From the NCBI GenBank assembly GCA_965218235.1, contig OZ244595.1, positions 1,674,001 through 1,738,000 of the forward strand: 64,000 nucleotides of DNA. Reading direction: 5' to 3'. How positions within the stretch are numbered: the stretch's first letter is position 1; every line of letters starts with the position of its first letter. The notes beneath the pieces are model-generated. The model ran no database searches, had not been told where the DNA came from, and saw nothing but the letters and a program-made list of their open reading frames with translations. This stretch comes from CADCWK01 sp965218235 (lineage in GTDB: Bacteria; Chloroflexota; Chloroflexia; Thermomicrobiales; UBA6265). Positions 16,258-25,508 of the stretch are shown one piece after another. Made by a program: the position numbers and the translations under genes.

Positions 16258-17871
16258 TTATCCGGCCGGAAGCGACTCGATCACCGTGTCCTCACCGAGC
16301 GGCGAGATCCGCTGGGCGGCGGGGCGAGCCATGATCGCGTCGAGGTCCTCGACCTGGCGCTTGAACCAGAGGGAGACGTCGTCCTCCTCGACGATCCGCC
16401 GGAGCCGCTCGGCCCGCTGGCGCCGCTCGGACAGCGGCATCGTGATCGCCTCGTAGATCGCGGCGGCCGTTCCCTCGACATCGGCCGGAGCGACCATCAG
16501 CGCCTCGCTCTCGAGTTGACTGGCGGCTCCGGCTCCCTCGCTCAGGATCAGGACGCCGTTGCGCTCGTTGAGGAGAGCGCCCTCCTTGGCGACCAGATTC
16601 ATGCCGTCGATGATCGAGTTGACCAGCAGGATGTCGTACCACTTCATCGCCGCCAGAGCCCGCGCGTAGTTCTCTCCCATCAGAATCTGGATCGGCTGCC
16701 AGCCCGTCTCGACGTTGGCGTACTTGGCGTTGATCCGGCCGGTGATGGCGCTGACGTCGTCGAGGTAGTTCTGGTATTCCGGGACTTCGAGCCGGCTGGG
16801 GACGGTAATCGCGACGAAGTTCACCCGGCCCTGGTACTCCTGATGCAACTCCAGGAACCGGTCGAAGGCGTGAAAGCCCCGGACGATGTTCTTGCTCGGC
16901 TCGGCCCGGTCGACCCGCAGGATCGTGAACTCGTTCCAGTAGTTCGGCAGGTAGCGGTCGTGGCTGCGGGCCTCCTTGCCATAGGCCTGCCGACGAACCG
17001 AAACCGTATCGATCGAGATCGGGTAGGCGCAGACTCTGACCTCGCGCCCATCGACCGTCACCGTCTCGCGCTGGTAGTCGACGACGACGCCCGGCATGTA
17101 CGCCTCGCAGGTGTACATGAAGCTCCGGGCGTTCGACGGCGTCTGAAAGCCGACGATATCGTTGCCGAGCATCCCGCCGATGATCGACCGGCGCATGGCC
17201 AGCGGCAGGAGCCGCCAGTAGTCCGGGTCTGGCCAGGGGATATGAATGAAGTGCTGCAGGATCGCATCGGGCCGGCGCTCGCGGATCAACTGTCCGACGA
17301 GGTAGAGATGGTAGTCCTGAAGCATGATCACCGGCGGCTGGTCGAGCGCGTCGGCGGCGGTCAGGATCTCGCTGGCGAACAGCTCATTGACCTTGACGTA
17401 GCCCTCGTTCCAGGCCTGCCAGGTCTCGAAGGTGATGTCGGGCGTCCGCGGAGTGTCCCAGAGATAGTGCTGAAGGAACCAGAGCAACGGGTTGCTGATC
17501 TCGTTGTAGTACCAGTGATAGGCCTGCGGGGTCGGCTCGACGAACCGGATCCGGAACTCGGACTCCTCGCCGGCTGGAAGGATGAACGTCTCGCCCTGCT
17601 GCTCGGCCAGTCTGGCCCGGTCGCGGTCGTCCCGGCTCATCGCCGCCGCGATCCAGATTGGCTGGATGTCGCGGGCGATCCCGGAGACCGCCGTGACGAG
17701 GCCGCCGCTGCCCTTGCGAGAAGCGAACGTCCCGTCGGTCTGACGATGGAAGGTAATCGGTCCCCGGTTGGATGCGATGATGAGTGGCCGGCCACCGAAG
17801 AGTTCGCTGGCACGAGCGGGTTGCGTGATGCCACTGGACGGCTGAATCGAGGATGTCCGCTGATTTCCCAT
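16258..17871 (-). CDS. GT20 glycosyltransferase, trehalose-6-phosphate synthase-like
   Basis: 537-aa cytosolic glycosyltransferase of family 20, which normally makes trehalose-6-phosphate from a nucleotide-glucose and glucose-6-phosphate. Family marks are IIASNRGPITF near the start, KGSGGLVTAV, HIPWPDPDYWRLLP, the donor-site Arg and Lys in VDRAEPSKNIVRGF (spacing as in OtsA) and DGMNLVAKE. Deviations are QDYHL where OtsA has HDYHL, and AEPSKNI instead of LDYSKGI, so a different acceptor cannot be excluded. The ATG at 17871 has GGGAG seven bases upstream. No trehalose-phosphatase gene is nearby. It converges with the alpha-mannosidase gene across only 30 bp. Confidence 0.85.
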   Translation of the reverse strand: MGNQRTSSIQPSSGITQPARASELFGGRPLIIASNRGPITFHRQTDGTFASRKGSGGLVTAVSGIARDIQPIWIAAAMSRDDRDRARLAEQQGETFILPAGEESEFRIRFVEPTPQAYHWYYNEISNPLLWFLQHYLWDTPRTPDITFETWQAWNEGYVKVNELFASEILTAADALDQPPVIMLQDYHLYLVGQLIRERRPDAILQHFIHIPWPDPDYWRLLPLAMRRSIIGGMLGNDIVGFQTPSNARSFMYTCEAYMPGVVVDYQRETVTVDGREVRVCAYPISIDTVSVRRQAYGKEARSHDRYLPNYWNEFTILRVDRAEPSKNIVRGFHAFDRFLELHQEYQGRVNFVAITVPSRLEVPEYQNYLDDVSAITGRINAKYANVETGWQPIQILMGENYARALAAMKWYDILLVNSIIDGMNLVAKEGALLNERNGVLILSEGAGAASQLESEALMVAPADVEGTAAAIYEAITMPLSERRQRAERLRRIVEEDDVSLWFKRQVEDLDAIMARPAAQRISPLGEDTVIESLPAG

Positions 17872-18170
17872 CGATGGTCTCCCTCGGGTCCGTCAGCCCA
17901 CATCCCTGTGGACTCCGGAGCTCCTGATCTGTGGTCAGCCACCACCGACATCGTAACTGAGGACAGTATCGCAAGCAGGGGACCTTCGGGGAAGCGGTCC
18001 CGGGTATCCCACCGCCGCGGGGGAACGGCCACGACCGGCTCTGGTCCACCCCTGTCAAGCCCGGTTGTGTCCGTGTTGTACCATCTTTGAAGTGTTCTAC
18101 CGCTGCGTGGTCCGGAGTGATCCCGTTCCTTCTGCTCCGCTACCGAACCACGCACAGAGGCAAGCGCTCG

Positions 18171-18521
18171 ATGGTCGACCGGCCAGATCAGACAACCGAA
18201 TATGCGTCCGGAGAACGGCGCTGCCCGTGGTGCGGCAGCACGAGCGTCCGGCTGGTGACCCGCGGCTACACTGGTCCGACGGACGAGGCCGACCAGTATT
18301 TTATCTGCAACCACTGTGGCCGCACGACCTACGAACTGGTCGCCAAGAATGCCCGTGAGATGAAGCTCGGTCGCTGGCGGACCGGCGGCATCTACCGCGA
18401 GCCGACGAGCCAGATCCGATATCACATTAGCCGTGTCCTCAAGGTCGGCGTCAACGAGTTCCTGATCTACCTTCGCCCGCTCGTCGAAGAGGACGCGGAG
18501 GAATCCCCCGTCGGTTCCTGA
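18171..18521 (+). CDS. Small zinc-ribbon protein of unknown function
   Basis: 116-aa protein with two CxxC knuckles, CPWCGS and CNHCGR, separated by about 23 residues, which together would bind one zinc ion. The C-terminal half (YHISRVLKVGVNEFLIYLRPLVEED) is unlike common ribbon families I recognise. The ATG at 18171 has AGAGG ten bases upstream; the frame continues upstream but looks non-coding. It is divergent from the GT20 gene (299-bp spacer with no clear promoter) and convergent with the DUF1835 gene 18 bp away. RNA or protein binding is a generic possibility only. Confidence 0.75.
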   Translation: MVDRPDQTTEYASGERRCPWCGSTSVRLVTRGYTGPTDEADQYFICNHCGRTTYELVAKNAREMKLGRWRTGGIYREPTSQIRYHISRVLKVGVNEFLIYLRPLVEEDAEESPVGS

Positions 18522-18539
18522 TCGACCCTGATCGGTCGC

Positions 18540-19625
18540 TCAATCGTTGGTCCTCGCCTTCGACGATTCCGGTGCCAGCAGTTTTCCGATCCCGTTGTCG
18601 TATCTCCACGACCCCACCCCTGGAATCTCGTATCCGCCCAGCCAGCGATCAAGCGGCCGCAGCGTGAGCCAGTCGGCTCGTCCCGTCAGCACGTCCTCTC
18701 CCACCGGCGTAACCTCGAGCCGCTGCTCCCGGAACGAATCGAGGTCCGGCTCGTCGAGGCTGAGCAGATCGACCACGGGCGACAGCCAGGCTTGCCCGTC
18801 GGTGCGCCGCACGAGCGGCGTGGTCGCGGTCGCGAACCACTCCAGTCGTTCCCAGACCTGCGTGTCGCCCAGGAACGGACGCGGTTCGGCGGCCTGAACG
18901 GTCTTGAAGATGTCAACCGGGGTTACGTCGCCCGATCGGGCGGCACCGAGGGTCAGCCGTTCTGATCGGGACAGCCCAGTCGATCGATCCGGGAACTCCG
19001 CCAGAAGACGGACGATGCCGTCCCTCAGGAACGGGATGCGGCCTGGTACATCCGAATCGGTGTGCTTCTGGAGACGGGCCGGGCCGCCACTGACGAACGC
19101 TTCCCAAACTGTCCGGGCCTCCGCCCAGGCGCCGTCAGGGACCGGCTGCCGCGTCGCCATCAGACGCTGGATGGCGTCGGTCGACAGCTGGCCGAACCCG
19201 TGCGTTCCCGGCTCGTCGGACCGGCGATCGACCAGGATCCAGGAGAACCGGGTGGCCTCCGGTCGGCGGACCGCGAGGCGATCGAGCGCCTGAACGAGTT
19301 GGAGGACGTCATACAGATCGCTCTCGAACCAGTAGACGACCTCGTCCTGCCGCTTCGTGCTCGCGATGGCGCTGTCGCGCCGGCCGAAGCTCTGCCGGAC
19401 GGTGATGTACGGTTCCCAGCCCCGGCCCGCGATGAACTGGCTCCGCTCATGCGCGAGGTTCACCGGGGATAGCCCGGACCGCACCGGCCCTTCGTAGAGC
19501 ACGTCTCGCCAGGCGACGACGTCGTCCGGGTCACGCACCGCCTTCAGGACCGGATCGAGCGGTTTCAGCACCCCACTCTCCCGAATCGACCGCGCGGTCT
19601 CGTCACCATTCACGACGTGGAGCAT
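18540..19625 (-). CDS. DUF1835-domain protein
   Basis: 361-aa predicted cytosolic protein. It begins MLHVVNGDETARSIRESG and continues VVAWRDVLYEGPV, the hallmark start of DUF1835 proteins, whose function is unknown. The region around SERLTLGAARSGDVTPVDIF, followed by FLGDTQVWERLEWFA, resembles the C-terminal DUF3658 module that often accompanies it. I take the ATG at 19625 because families of this type start at MLH; GAGG lies 12 bases upstream, and an earlier ATG directly abuts that site. A consensus -35 (TTGACA, minus strand) lies at 19829-19834. Confidence 0.8.
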   Translation of the reverse strand: MLHVVNGDETARSIRESGVLKPLDPVLKAVRDPDDVVAWRDVLYEGPVRSGLSPVNLAHERSQFIAGRGWEPYITVRQSFGRRDSAIASTKRQDEVVYWFESDLYDVLQLVQALDRLAVRRPEATRFSWILVDRRSDEPGTHGFGQLSTDAIQRLMATRQPVPDGAWAEARTVWEAFVSGGPARLQKHTDSDVPGRIPFLRDGIVRLLAEFPDRSTGLSRSERLTLGAARSGDVTPVDIFKTVQAAEPRPFLGDTQVWERLEWFATATTPLVRRTDGQAWLSPVVDLLSLDEPDLDSFREQRLEVTPVGEDVLTGRADWLTLRPLDRWLGGYEIPGVGSWRYDNGIGKLLAPESSKARTND

Positions 19626-19997
19626 CAGCGAAACCATCCTCTGGTGAACATCCCTAGCGTTTGGGAAATCGGCGTCAACGAGCACATCATCGCGACAGTA
19701 TATGGTCCGGCCTTTGCCCTTTCGATGTGTCGCGCTGGCCAGTCGCCGAGGACCTCCGATGCAATGTGGCGGTTGGTCCGGCCAAATGACGTTCTTGCTC
19801 CACTGTATCTGGCCATCGCACCAGCCCATGTCAAGGGCTATACTGTGGTGGTTGTGAATTGCGGCGCCTTCAGCAAGAGTCCCGGTCCGTCGAGGTGCCG
19901 GTGGTGTGCGGTGGCCCTTCTCGTTTGCGGGAAGCGGTGACGGCACCGCGGTCGGCGTGCCCATTCCGGAACTCGAACTGCCTGGAGATGCTTGCCT
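19626..19997. promoter_or_regulatory. Divergent promoter region of DUF1835 gene and prfC
   Basis: 372 bp with no gene. Two overlapping signals are visible: a minus-strand perfect -35 TTGACA at 19829-19834 (toward the DUF1835 gene, but without a good -10 at 17 bp), and a plus-strand -10 TATACT at 19839-19844 (toward prfC, weak -35). If both are used, the two genes compete for the same 20-bp stretch. Confidence 0.4.
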
Positions 19998-21770
19998 GTG
20001 ACTTTGCCCGTAGCGTCCATCCCCAACCCGCCGCTCTCGCCGTATTTCCCAGTCCATTCCTCCACCTCGCCCAGCGCACCATCGCTTCCAGTTGCCAGCG
20101 GCACCACGACCACTACCGTCGACGATGCACCGGTGACCACTGACCAACAGGCCGATCAGAGCCACGGGCAGCTCGAGGCCGAGGTCGCCCGTCGCCGAAC
20201 CTTCGCGATCATCTCCCACCCGGACGCCGGCAAAACGACGCTGACCGAGAAGCTCCTGCTCTACGGTGGCGCGGTCCAGATGGCGGGCTCCGTCAGCGCT
20301 CGTCAGCACCAGCGCCAGACACAGTCGGACTGGATGGACATCGAGAAGGAGCGCGGCATCTCGATCAGCTCGACGATGCTGGCCTTCCCCTACGCCGGCC
20401 GTCAGCTCAACCTACTCGATACCCCCGGTCACCAGGACTTCTCCGAGGACACGTACCGCACCCTGACCGCGGTGGACTCGGCGGTCATGGTGCTGGACGC
20501 GGCCCGCGGCATCCAGGCGCAGACACTCAAGCTGTTCGAGGTCTGCCGCTCTCGTCACACACCGATCTTCACCTTCATCAACAAGATGGACCGCCCCGGT
20601 CGGCACCCGCTCGATCTCCTCGACGAGATCGAGCGGGTGCTGGAACTCAAGACCTATCCGTTGAACTGGCCGATCGGCGACGGGCCGGACTTCAAGGGGG
20701 TCTACGACCGCCAGACGAAGGAGATCCACCTCTACGAGCGCACCCAGCGTGGCGCTCGACGGGCCCCGGTGCACGTCTCGTCCCTCGATGATCCGGCCCT
20801 GGACGAACTGATCGGAAGCCAGCGGGCCGCCGCGCTGCGGGACGACCTGGAGCTCCTCGACGCGGTGGGGTGCACGTTCGATCAGGAGGCCGTCCTCCGG
20901 GGCGATCTGACCCCGGTCTCCTTCGGGAGCGCGCTGACGAACTTCGGCGTCCAACTCTTCCTCGACAACTTCGTCGACCTCGCTCCATCCCCGACCGCCG
21001 TTGAGACGTCGTCCACCATCGTACAGCCGGACGACACCGGGTTCAGCGGCTTCATCTTCAAGATCCAGGCGAACATGGACCCGCGTCACCGGGACCGGAT
21101 CGCCTTCCTCCGCGTCGTCTCCGGGAAGTTTTCCCGCGACATGGAGGTCTGGAACCCACGCCTCCAGAAGAAGATCCGGATGGCGCGACCGATGCGGCTG
21201 TTCGGCAACGATCGCGAGGTCATCGACGAGGCTTATCCCGGCGACGTGGTTGGTCTAATCAACCCCGGCCAGTTCAAGATCGGCGACACCATCAGCGCAG
21301 ACCCGGTCGGCGCATTCCCACCACTGCCGCGATTCCAGCCCGAGCACTTCGCCTCGCTCCGCCATACGGCGGCCGACCGTTACAAGCAGTTCCTCAAGGG
21401 GCTGTCGCAGATCGAGGAAGAGGGCGGGATCCAGTTGCTCTACCCGCTGAGCGGCGGCAAGCGTGAGCCGATCCTCGCCGCCGTCGGTCAGCTCCAGTAC
21501 GACGTCGTCCGGTACCGGCTCGAGGCGGAGTACAACGTCGCCACGGGGATTGAGCCGCTGACCTTTCAGATTGCTCGCTGGGTCGCTGGCGACGCCGCCG
21601 AGATCGCGCTGCTCGGAGACAGTCGCGGCCGGCTCCGGGCCGAGGACCGCGACGGCCGCGCCGTCCTGCTGTTCTCGTCCGAGTGGGACCTTCGCTACGC
21701 TGAGGAGAACTCGTCGAACGTGACGTTCTCCGCCACGTCCGGCGACGCCGGCGACGAGAATCAGAGATGA
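19998..21770 (+). CDS. prfC: Peptide chain release factor 3
   Basis: Translational GTPase (about 590 aa) that recycles release factors 1 and 2 from the ribosome. G motifs are visible: SHPDAGKTT (about residue 73), DTPGH, NKMD; the family stretches RQTQSDWMDIEKERGISISS and GDVVGLINPGQFKIGDT are also present. Compared with E. coli RF3 it has about 55 extra N-terminal residues rich in Ser, Thr and Pro before the conserved VARRRTFAIISHP. The GTG at 19998 is ten bases after GGAG; a TTG at 19992 is an alternative, and an internal GTG at 20131 would remove the extension but lacks a binding site. Two small genes follow closely. Confidence 0.93.
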   Translation: MTLPVASIPNPPLSPYFPVHSSTSPSAPSLPVASGTTTTTVDDAPVTTDQQADQSHGQLEAEVARRRTFAIISHPDAGKTTLTEKLLLYGGAVQMAGSVSARQHQRQTQSDWMDIEKERGISISSTMLAFPYAGRQLNLLDTPGHQDFSEDTYRTLTAVDSAVMVLDAARGIQAQTLKLFEVCRSRHTPIFTFINKMDRPGRHPLDLLDEIERVLELKTYPLNWPIGDGPDFKGVYDRQTKEIHLYERTQRGARRAPVHVSSLDDPALDELIGSQRAAALRDDLELLDAVGCTFDQEAVLRGDLTPVSFGSALTNFGVQLFLDNFVDLAPSPTAVETSSTIVQPDDTGFSGFIFKIQANMDPRHRDRIAFLRVVSGKFSRDMEVWNPRLQKKIRMARPMRLFGNDREVIDEAYPGDVVGLINPGQFKIGDTISADPVGAFPPLPRFQPEHFASLRHTAADRYKQFLKGLSQIEEEGGIQLLYPLSGGKREPILAAVGQLQYDVVRYRLEAEYNVATGIEPLTFQIARWVAGDAAEIALLGDSRGRLRAEDRDGRAVLLFSSEWDLRYAEENSSNVTFSATSGDAGDENQR

Positions 21771-21777
21771 CCTTTCA

Positions 21778-22122
21778 ATGATGGAAGCATCTGATCCGTC
21801 ACCCTCCGCCGCCGCGATCACCGCCGAACACCTGGGTGCCGTGATCCCGACGGCCCTGCTTCTGGCGTTGCTCGCTCGCGGGACGACGTTGCCGGCCGAC
21901 CCGGCCACGGTCGATGCTCGAAGCCTGCGGATTATCGTCCCCCCTGAAGCCGTGGCGGACCTCCTTCGCGGGTTGGTTCCTGACCGGGAGATACGCGTTA
22001 CCTTCGCTCCGGGCGCCATCATCGTCGTCATGCCGGGCCTGCCCGGCATTCGGATCGACATCCCCGCCGATGGTCTCCGACTCTTCGCCGACGAGAACGG
22101 ACTGCGCATCGGTGACGGCTGA
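21778..22122 (+). CDS. Small hypothetical protein downstream of prfC
   Basis: 114-aa protein starting at an ATG eight bases after the prfC stop, so translation is probably coupled. An N-terminal half with a hydrophobic ALLLALLARGTTLP stretch is followed by a beta-strand-like pattern (IRVTFAPGAIIVVMPGLPGIRIDIPADGLRLFADENGLRIG). No family recognised. The next gene has a similar strand pattern, and the two may be related modules that form a lipid- or ligand-binding beta structure, which is speculative. Confidence 0.6.
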   Translation: MMEASDPSPSAAAITAEHLGAVIPTALLLALLARGTTLPADPATVDARSLRIIVPPEAVADLLRGLVPDREIRVTFAPGAIIVVMPGLPGIRIDIPADGLRLFADENGLRIGDG

Positions 22123-22123
22123 G

Positions 22124-22600
22124 ATGCACGCGGGTCCACCGGTCTCACCGAACGACATCCAGGTTCGAGACGTGTCGGTCGCCCTTGACGCGGAAGACCT
22201 TCGGGCGCTCGTCGTCCGCCACGCCACGGCGATCGTTCCGGCGGCGGCGTACCAGCGCCTCGTGACAACCGCGGCCAGCCGCGCGGGAGTGAACGCCGCG
22301 GGATCGCTCGGGCACGGAACGCTCAGCGTCGCGCTGAGCATTTCACTACTGCGCCTCACCGTCACGTTCGAGCCGATGGTTCGGGATGGACTGTTGATTC
22401 TTCAGCCCCGGAGCGGCCTACCCGGCTGGCTGATCGGCCGGGCAGCCCCATTGGTTGGCCGAACGGCTGGCCTCTCGATGTCCAGTGACGGCCGGGTCAC
22501 CGTCGACCTCGCCGCCTTCGTCCCCAGCGGGGCGAGACTGAGCACCGGCTTCAGGTCGTTCACGGTCACGCCCGACCAGATCACGCTCACCGTCGGCTGA
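22124..22600 (+). CDS. Hypothetical protein, second gene after prfC
   Basis: 158-aa protein. The ATG at 22124 almost abuts the preceding stop (22120-22122), and a GTG at 22112 would overlap it, so the two are co-translated. Features include DVSVALDAEDLRALVVRHA, VTFEPMVRDGLLILQPRSGLP and DGRVTVDLAAFVPSGARLSTGF. The alternation of short hydrophobic strands and one amphipathic helix is reminiscent of DUF2993/LmeA-like lipid-binding proteins, but it is short and has no signal peptide. No function assigned. Confidence 0.6.
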   Translation: MHAGPPVSPNDIQVRDVSVALDAEDLRALVVRHATAIVPAAAYQRLVTTAASRAGVNAAGSLGHGTLSVALSISLLRLTVTFEPMVRDGLLILQPRSGLPGWLIGRAAPLVGRTAGLSMSSDGRVTVDLAAFVPSGARLSTGFRSFTVTPDQITLTVG

Positions 22601-22719
22601 GATTTGAACGCCAGGACGGATGTACTCCGTCGACGCTGGCGAATCTCCTGTCATTCTGCGGTCACGTTGGGCACGCTTCGTCGCTGTCTATGACCGGACC
22701 GCCGTTCCCGGACCTCAAG

Positions 22720-24114
22720 TCAATACCGCAGTGCGTGATCCCGGTACTCGACATCGGCCGAATGAGCGCCGTAATACGAGACCTCGGCCCGCCGGACGGC
22801 CAGGTAGGCGGTCAGGAGTCTATCCCCCATCGCCGAGCCGAGAACGGTGTCCTGCTCCAGGGCATCGAGTGCATCACCAAGCGTCGCCGGCAGCGGCGCC
22901 ATACCATGACGGAGTCGATCGCCAGACGGAACGCGCACCGGTTCGATGTCGAGCGCTGGTGGAGCATCGAGGGCGCTGTCAAGCCCGTCAAGCCCTGCCG
23001 CGATGATGCCGCTCAGGGCGAGATACGGGTTGCAGGTGTTGTCGACGGGACGAATCTCGATGTTCGTCGTGCCCTGCTCCCGCCCCCAGTACGTCGACGG
23101 GACCCGGATCGCCGTCTCGCGGTTATCGAAGCCCCACCCCGCGATCGCACCGGACCAGGCGCCGGCTCGCAGCCGGCGATAGGAGTTGACGGATGGGCAG
23201 ATCAGGGCGAGCAACCCCGGCAGGTGCACCAGAATGCCGGCGATGAAGCGGCGGCCATCGTCGCTGAACGACCGCTCGGCTTCCGGGTCGTAGAGCCGGT
23301 TGTCGCCCGTTCGCGTGTCCCAGAGCGAGAGGTGAATATGGGCGCCGGACGCCGGCTGATCGACGAACGGAGCTGGAGCGAACGTCGCCGCCGCGCCGTG
23401 GCTGTCGGCGACAGCGCGGATCGTCTCCTTGACCAGCAGATAAGTGTCCGCTGCCCGCAGCGCTGGACCATGACGAACGGACAATTCGTACTGTCCCGGC
23501 CCGGTCTCCGGCTGCATCAACTCGACCGGGATGTTCTGACTGTCGAGGGCAAGGAGCAGCTCGTCGGAGAACTGGGCCGCGCTCTGCATCGCCTGGACAC
23601 TGTAGCCGGGAGCTTTCTCGAACGGCACGATGGAGGGCGCTCCGTCGTCCAGCCGGCGCTCGCCCAGGTAATACTCGGTCTCGAAGACCGCCTCGACGCT
23701 GAGGTAGCGCTCCTCGGCCTCCTCCAGGATCCGACGGAGCGTCGACCGCGGGCAGCATTCCCACGGCTTCCGGTCCAGAGTCAGCATGTCGCTGAACAGC
23801 ATCGCCGTTCGCGGCGCGTAGGGCAGGATGGTGAAGCTGGACGGGTCGGGAACCAGCCTGACTTCGCCGACCGGTGGCAATCCGGCCTCGGGCTGAAGCC
23901 GGTCGAGCCCATCGAGCGCGAGATGCGCCTTCGATAGCCCGACGCCTTCGATCAACCGGTCAGCGAGACCAGCGGCGTGGGTGGCTTTACCCCGAAGCAG
24001 ACCGGCGAGGTCGCAATAGACCAGCCGCGCCAGCCGGAGATCGGCGGACTCGGTCGCATCGAGGATGACGTCATTGAGTGAGGGGCGATCCCGGTCGTCG
24101 TGCTGATCGATCAA
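22720..24114 (-). CDS. Glutamine synthetase family ligase (GlnA/PuuA-like)
   Basis: 464-aa ATP-dependent ligase of the glutamine synthetase superfamily. The catalytic domain shows GPGQYELSVRHGPALRAAD, SGAHIHLSLWD, SVNSYRRL and the ATP/glutamate-site region ETAIRVPSTYWGREQGTTNIEIR. The N-terminus (LRLARLVYCDLAGLLRGKA) matches the beta-grasp domain where true GlnA has DLxGxxxGK. Sequence style fits the GlnT/FluG/PuuA branch that often glutamylates amines rather than ammonia, so I do not call it glnA. The only in-frame start without a stop upstream is a TTG at 24114, with GGGG nine bases upstream. An amt gene lies 2 kb further along. Confidence 0.85.
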   Translation of the reverse strand: MIDQHDDRDRPSLNDVILDATESADLRLARLVYCDLAGLLRGKATHAAGLADRLIEGVGLSKAHLALDGLDRLQPEAGLPPVGEVRLVPDPSSFTILPYAPRTAMLFSDMLTLDRKPWECCPRSTLRRILEEAEERYLSVEAVFETEYYLGERRLDDGAPSIVPFEKAPGYSVQAMQSAAQFSDELLLALDSQNIPVELMQPETGPGQYELSVRHGPALRAADTYLLVKETIRAVADSHGAAATFAPAPFVDQPASGAHIHLSLWDTRTGDNRLYDPEAERSFSDDGRRFIAGILVHLPGLLALICPSVNSYRRLRAGAWSGAIAGWGFDNRETAIRVPSTYWGREQGTTNIEIRPVDNTCNPYLALSGIIAAGLDGLDSALDAPPALDIEPVRVPSGDRLRHGMAPLPATLGDALDALEQDTVLGSAMGDRLLTAYLAVRRAEVSYYGAHSADVEYRDHALRY

Positions 24115-24301
24115 CGTCTTGGTCCCCAGACACTACAATGGCGTGGTTCGTCAGTGGCCCAGTATCCGCCATCGGTCGCTGCCTGATGATAGACCAGTGA
24201 GGCACCGCCCGGGACTGGTCGACTCGAGATCACAGCCGCATTCCTGAACAGCTGAACGCGTTGACTCGTTGCGGCGATCCAAAGCGAAGGGAGACACGGC
24301 G

Positions 24302-24949
24302 ATGCGTCGAGGACGACAGACAGCGGCAATCGGTCTGGTTGGCATCGCCATCGCTGGCGGTATCGCACTGCCACATCGAGACGTGCAAGCGTTCCAGGGA
24401 TCATCGACTCCGACGCCCGCAGAGTGCACCGTCGCTCCACTGACGAGCCCGATCTGGGATGGCACCGAGATCGCCGAACCGACCGCGCCGGTCTCGATCG
24501 CTGGTCCGTTCACAGCACCGACCGGCCGACCCGTCGACGATGCCACCCTCGCGGCGGTGACCCAGACCGTCGCCGAATCGATCGCCTGTCAGAACGACGG
24601 GGACCTGGCCCGGACGCTGGCGCTCTTCACCCCCGACGCCCTCCAGTCCTTCTTCTCCGGACCACGAGGCTACGACGCCGACAGCGTCGATGCGAAGATC
24701 GCCGCCGGGCCGGTGCCGATCGGTGACGGTCGGGTGGTCGAGCTGATCGGGATCGACGACGTTGTCCTGCTGGACGACGGCCGCGTGGGTACGACGGTTA
24801 CGACGACGGTCGGGGATGACCAATACGTCGATTTCATCTTCCTCGCCGAGGGGACCGCGCCGGACGGTGTCAGCCGCTGGCTGATCGACGGCTCGGTCGC
24901 GATCGACGGCCAGACGCAGGTCGAGGGCGGCGCAACCGAGATCCCTTGA
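24302..24949 (+). CDS. Secreted NTF2-like protein of unknown function
   Basis: 215-aa protein with a Sec-type signal peptide (MRRGRQTAAIGLVGIAIAGGIALP, cleavage expected near VQA). The mature part contains VAESIACQNDGDLARTLALFTPDALQSFF, the helix-turn pattern typical of NTF2/SnoaL-like cones, followed by strands (VVELIGIDDVVLLDDGRVGTTVTT, RWLIDGSV). The ATG at 24302 has GGGAG eight bases upstream; an earlier in-frame ATG at 24269 lacks one. A TACAAT -10-like hexamer lies at about 24134. Function unknown. Confidence 0.75.
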   Translation: MRRGRQTAAIGLVGIAIAGGIALPHRDVQAFQGSSTPTPAECTVAPLTSPIWDGTEIAEPTAPVSIAGPFTAPTGRPVDDATLAAVTQTVAESIACQNDGDLARTLALFTPDALQSFFSGPRGYDADSVDAKIAAGPVPIGDGRVVELIGIDDVVLLDDGRVGTTVTTTVGDDQYVDFIFLAEGTAPDGVSRWLIDGSVAIDGQTQVEGGATEIP

Positions 24950-24968
24950 CCGGCGCTGTCCTGTTGGT

Positions 24969-25508
24969 TTAGATGACAGCCATCGAGGACTCGGAATCCG
25001 ACACCGTCATTGGATCAGACCCTTCCTCCTCTATGACGGTGCGGCCCTGGTAGGCGCCGCGCATCAGGCGCCGGATCTCCGCAACGGTGTCGGCATCGTG
25101 GAACCGGCCCGGCAGCCAGATCTCCAGTGGACGAACACCGTTGATGCTCTTGCAGCGGATACGACCGCGTCGAACGGTCACCCCACTGAACTCCGTCCAG
25201 CGACGGAACGTCAGGGCTCCAACCGAGACGCCCTCGGTGGTGATGGTGTAGCGGGCTGGGACGATGATGCTCAGCGCCAGAACCGTCAGCGGGATCAGCG
25301 GTACCCAGATCGGGACCGAGCCGATCAGCTCGTTGAGCAGGAACGCTCCAGCCAGCAAGGCGAGCGGCAGGGCCTGGTTGAAGAGGCGCGCCGTGAACGG
25401 CATCGCCAGCGTGCGCAACGGGGTCCCCTGCGCCCGGGGACGCCACGGGGACCAGACCCGGAACAGTGCGGCGATCACCGCGACGAAGACGATGGTTAGA
25501 ACGATCAC
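24969..25508 (-). CDS. Membrane protein with PH-like cytoplasmic domain
   Basis: 179-aa protein. Three hydrophobic stretches are visible (residues 1-17, about 44-60 and 68-84), followed by a soluble C-terminal domain reading YTITTEGVSVGALTFRRWTEFSGVTVRRGRI, the strand pattern of bacterial PH-like domains (DUF5673 type). The start is a GTG at 25508, with AGGAG seven bases upstream. It is convergent with the NTF2-like gene, with 19 bp between stops. No function known. Confidence 0.75.
   Translation of the reverse strand: MIVLTIVFVAVIAALFRVWSPWRPRAQGTPLRTLAMPFTARLFNQALPLALLAGAFLLNELIGSVPIWVPLIPLTVLALSIIVPARYTITTEGVSVGALTFRRWTEFSGVTVRRGRIRCKSINGVRPLEIWLPGRFHDADTVAEIRRLMRGAYQGRTVIEEEGSDPMTVSDSESSMAVI

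Noticed and set aside
22720..24114. Calling the gene glnA (true glutamine synthetase)
   Set aside because: The catalytic core is from the family, but the sequence style matches the GlnT/PuuA branch and no type-I adenylylation context is visible, so only the family is claimed.
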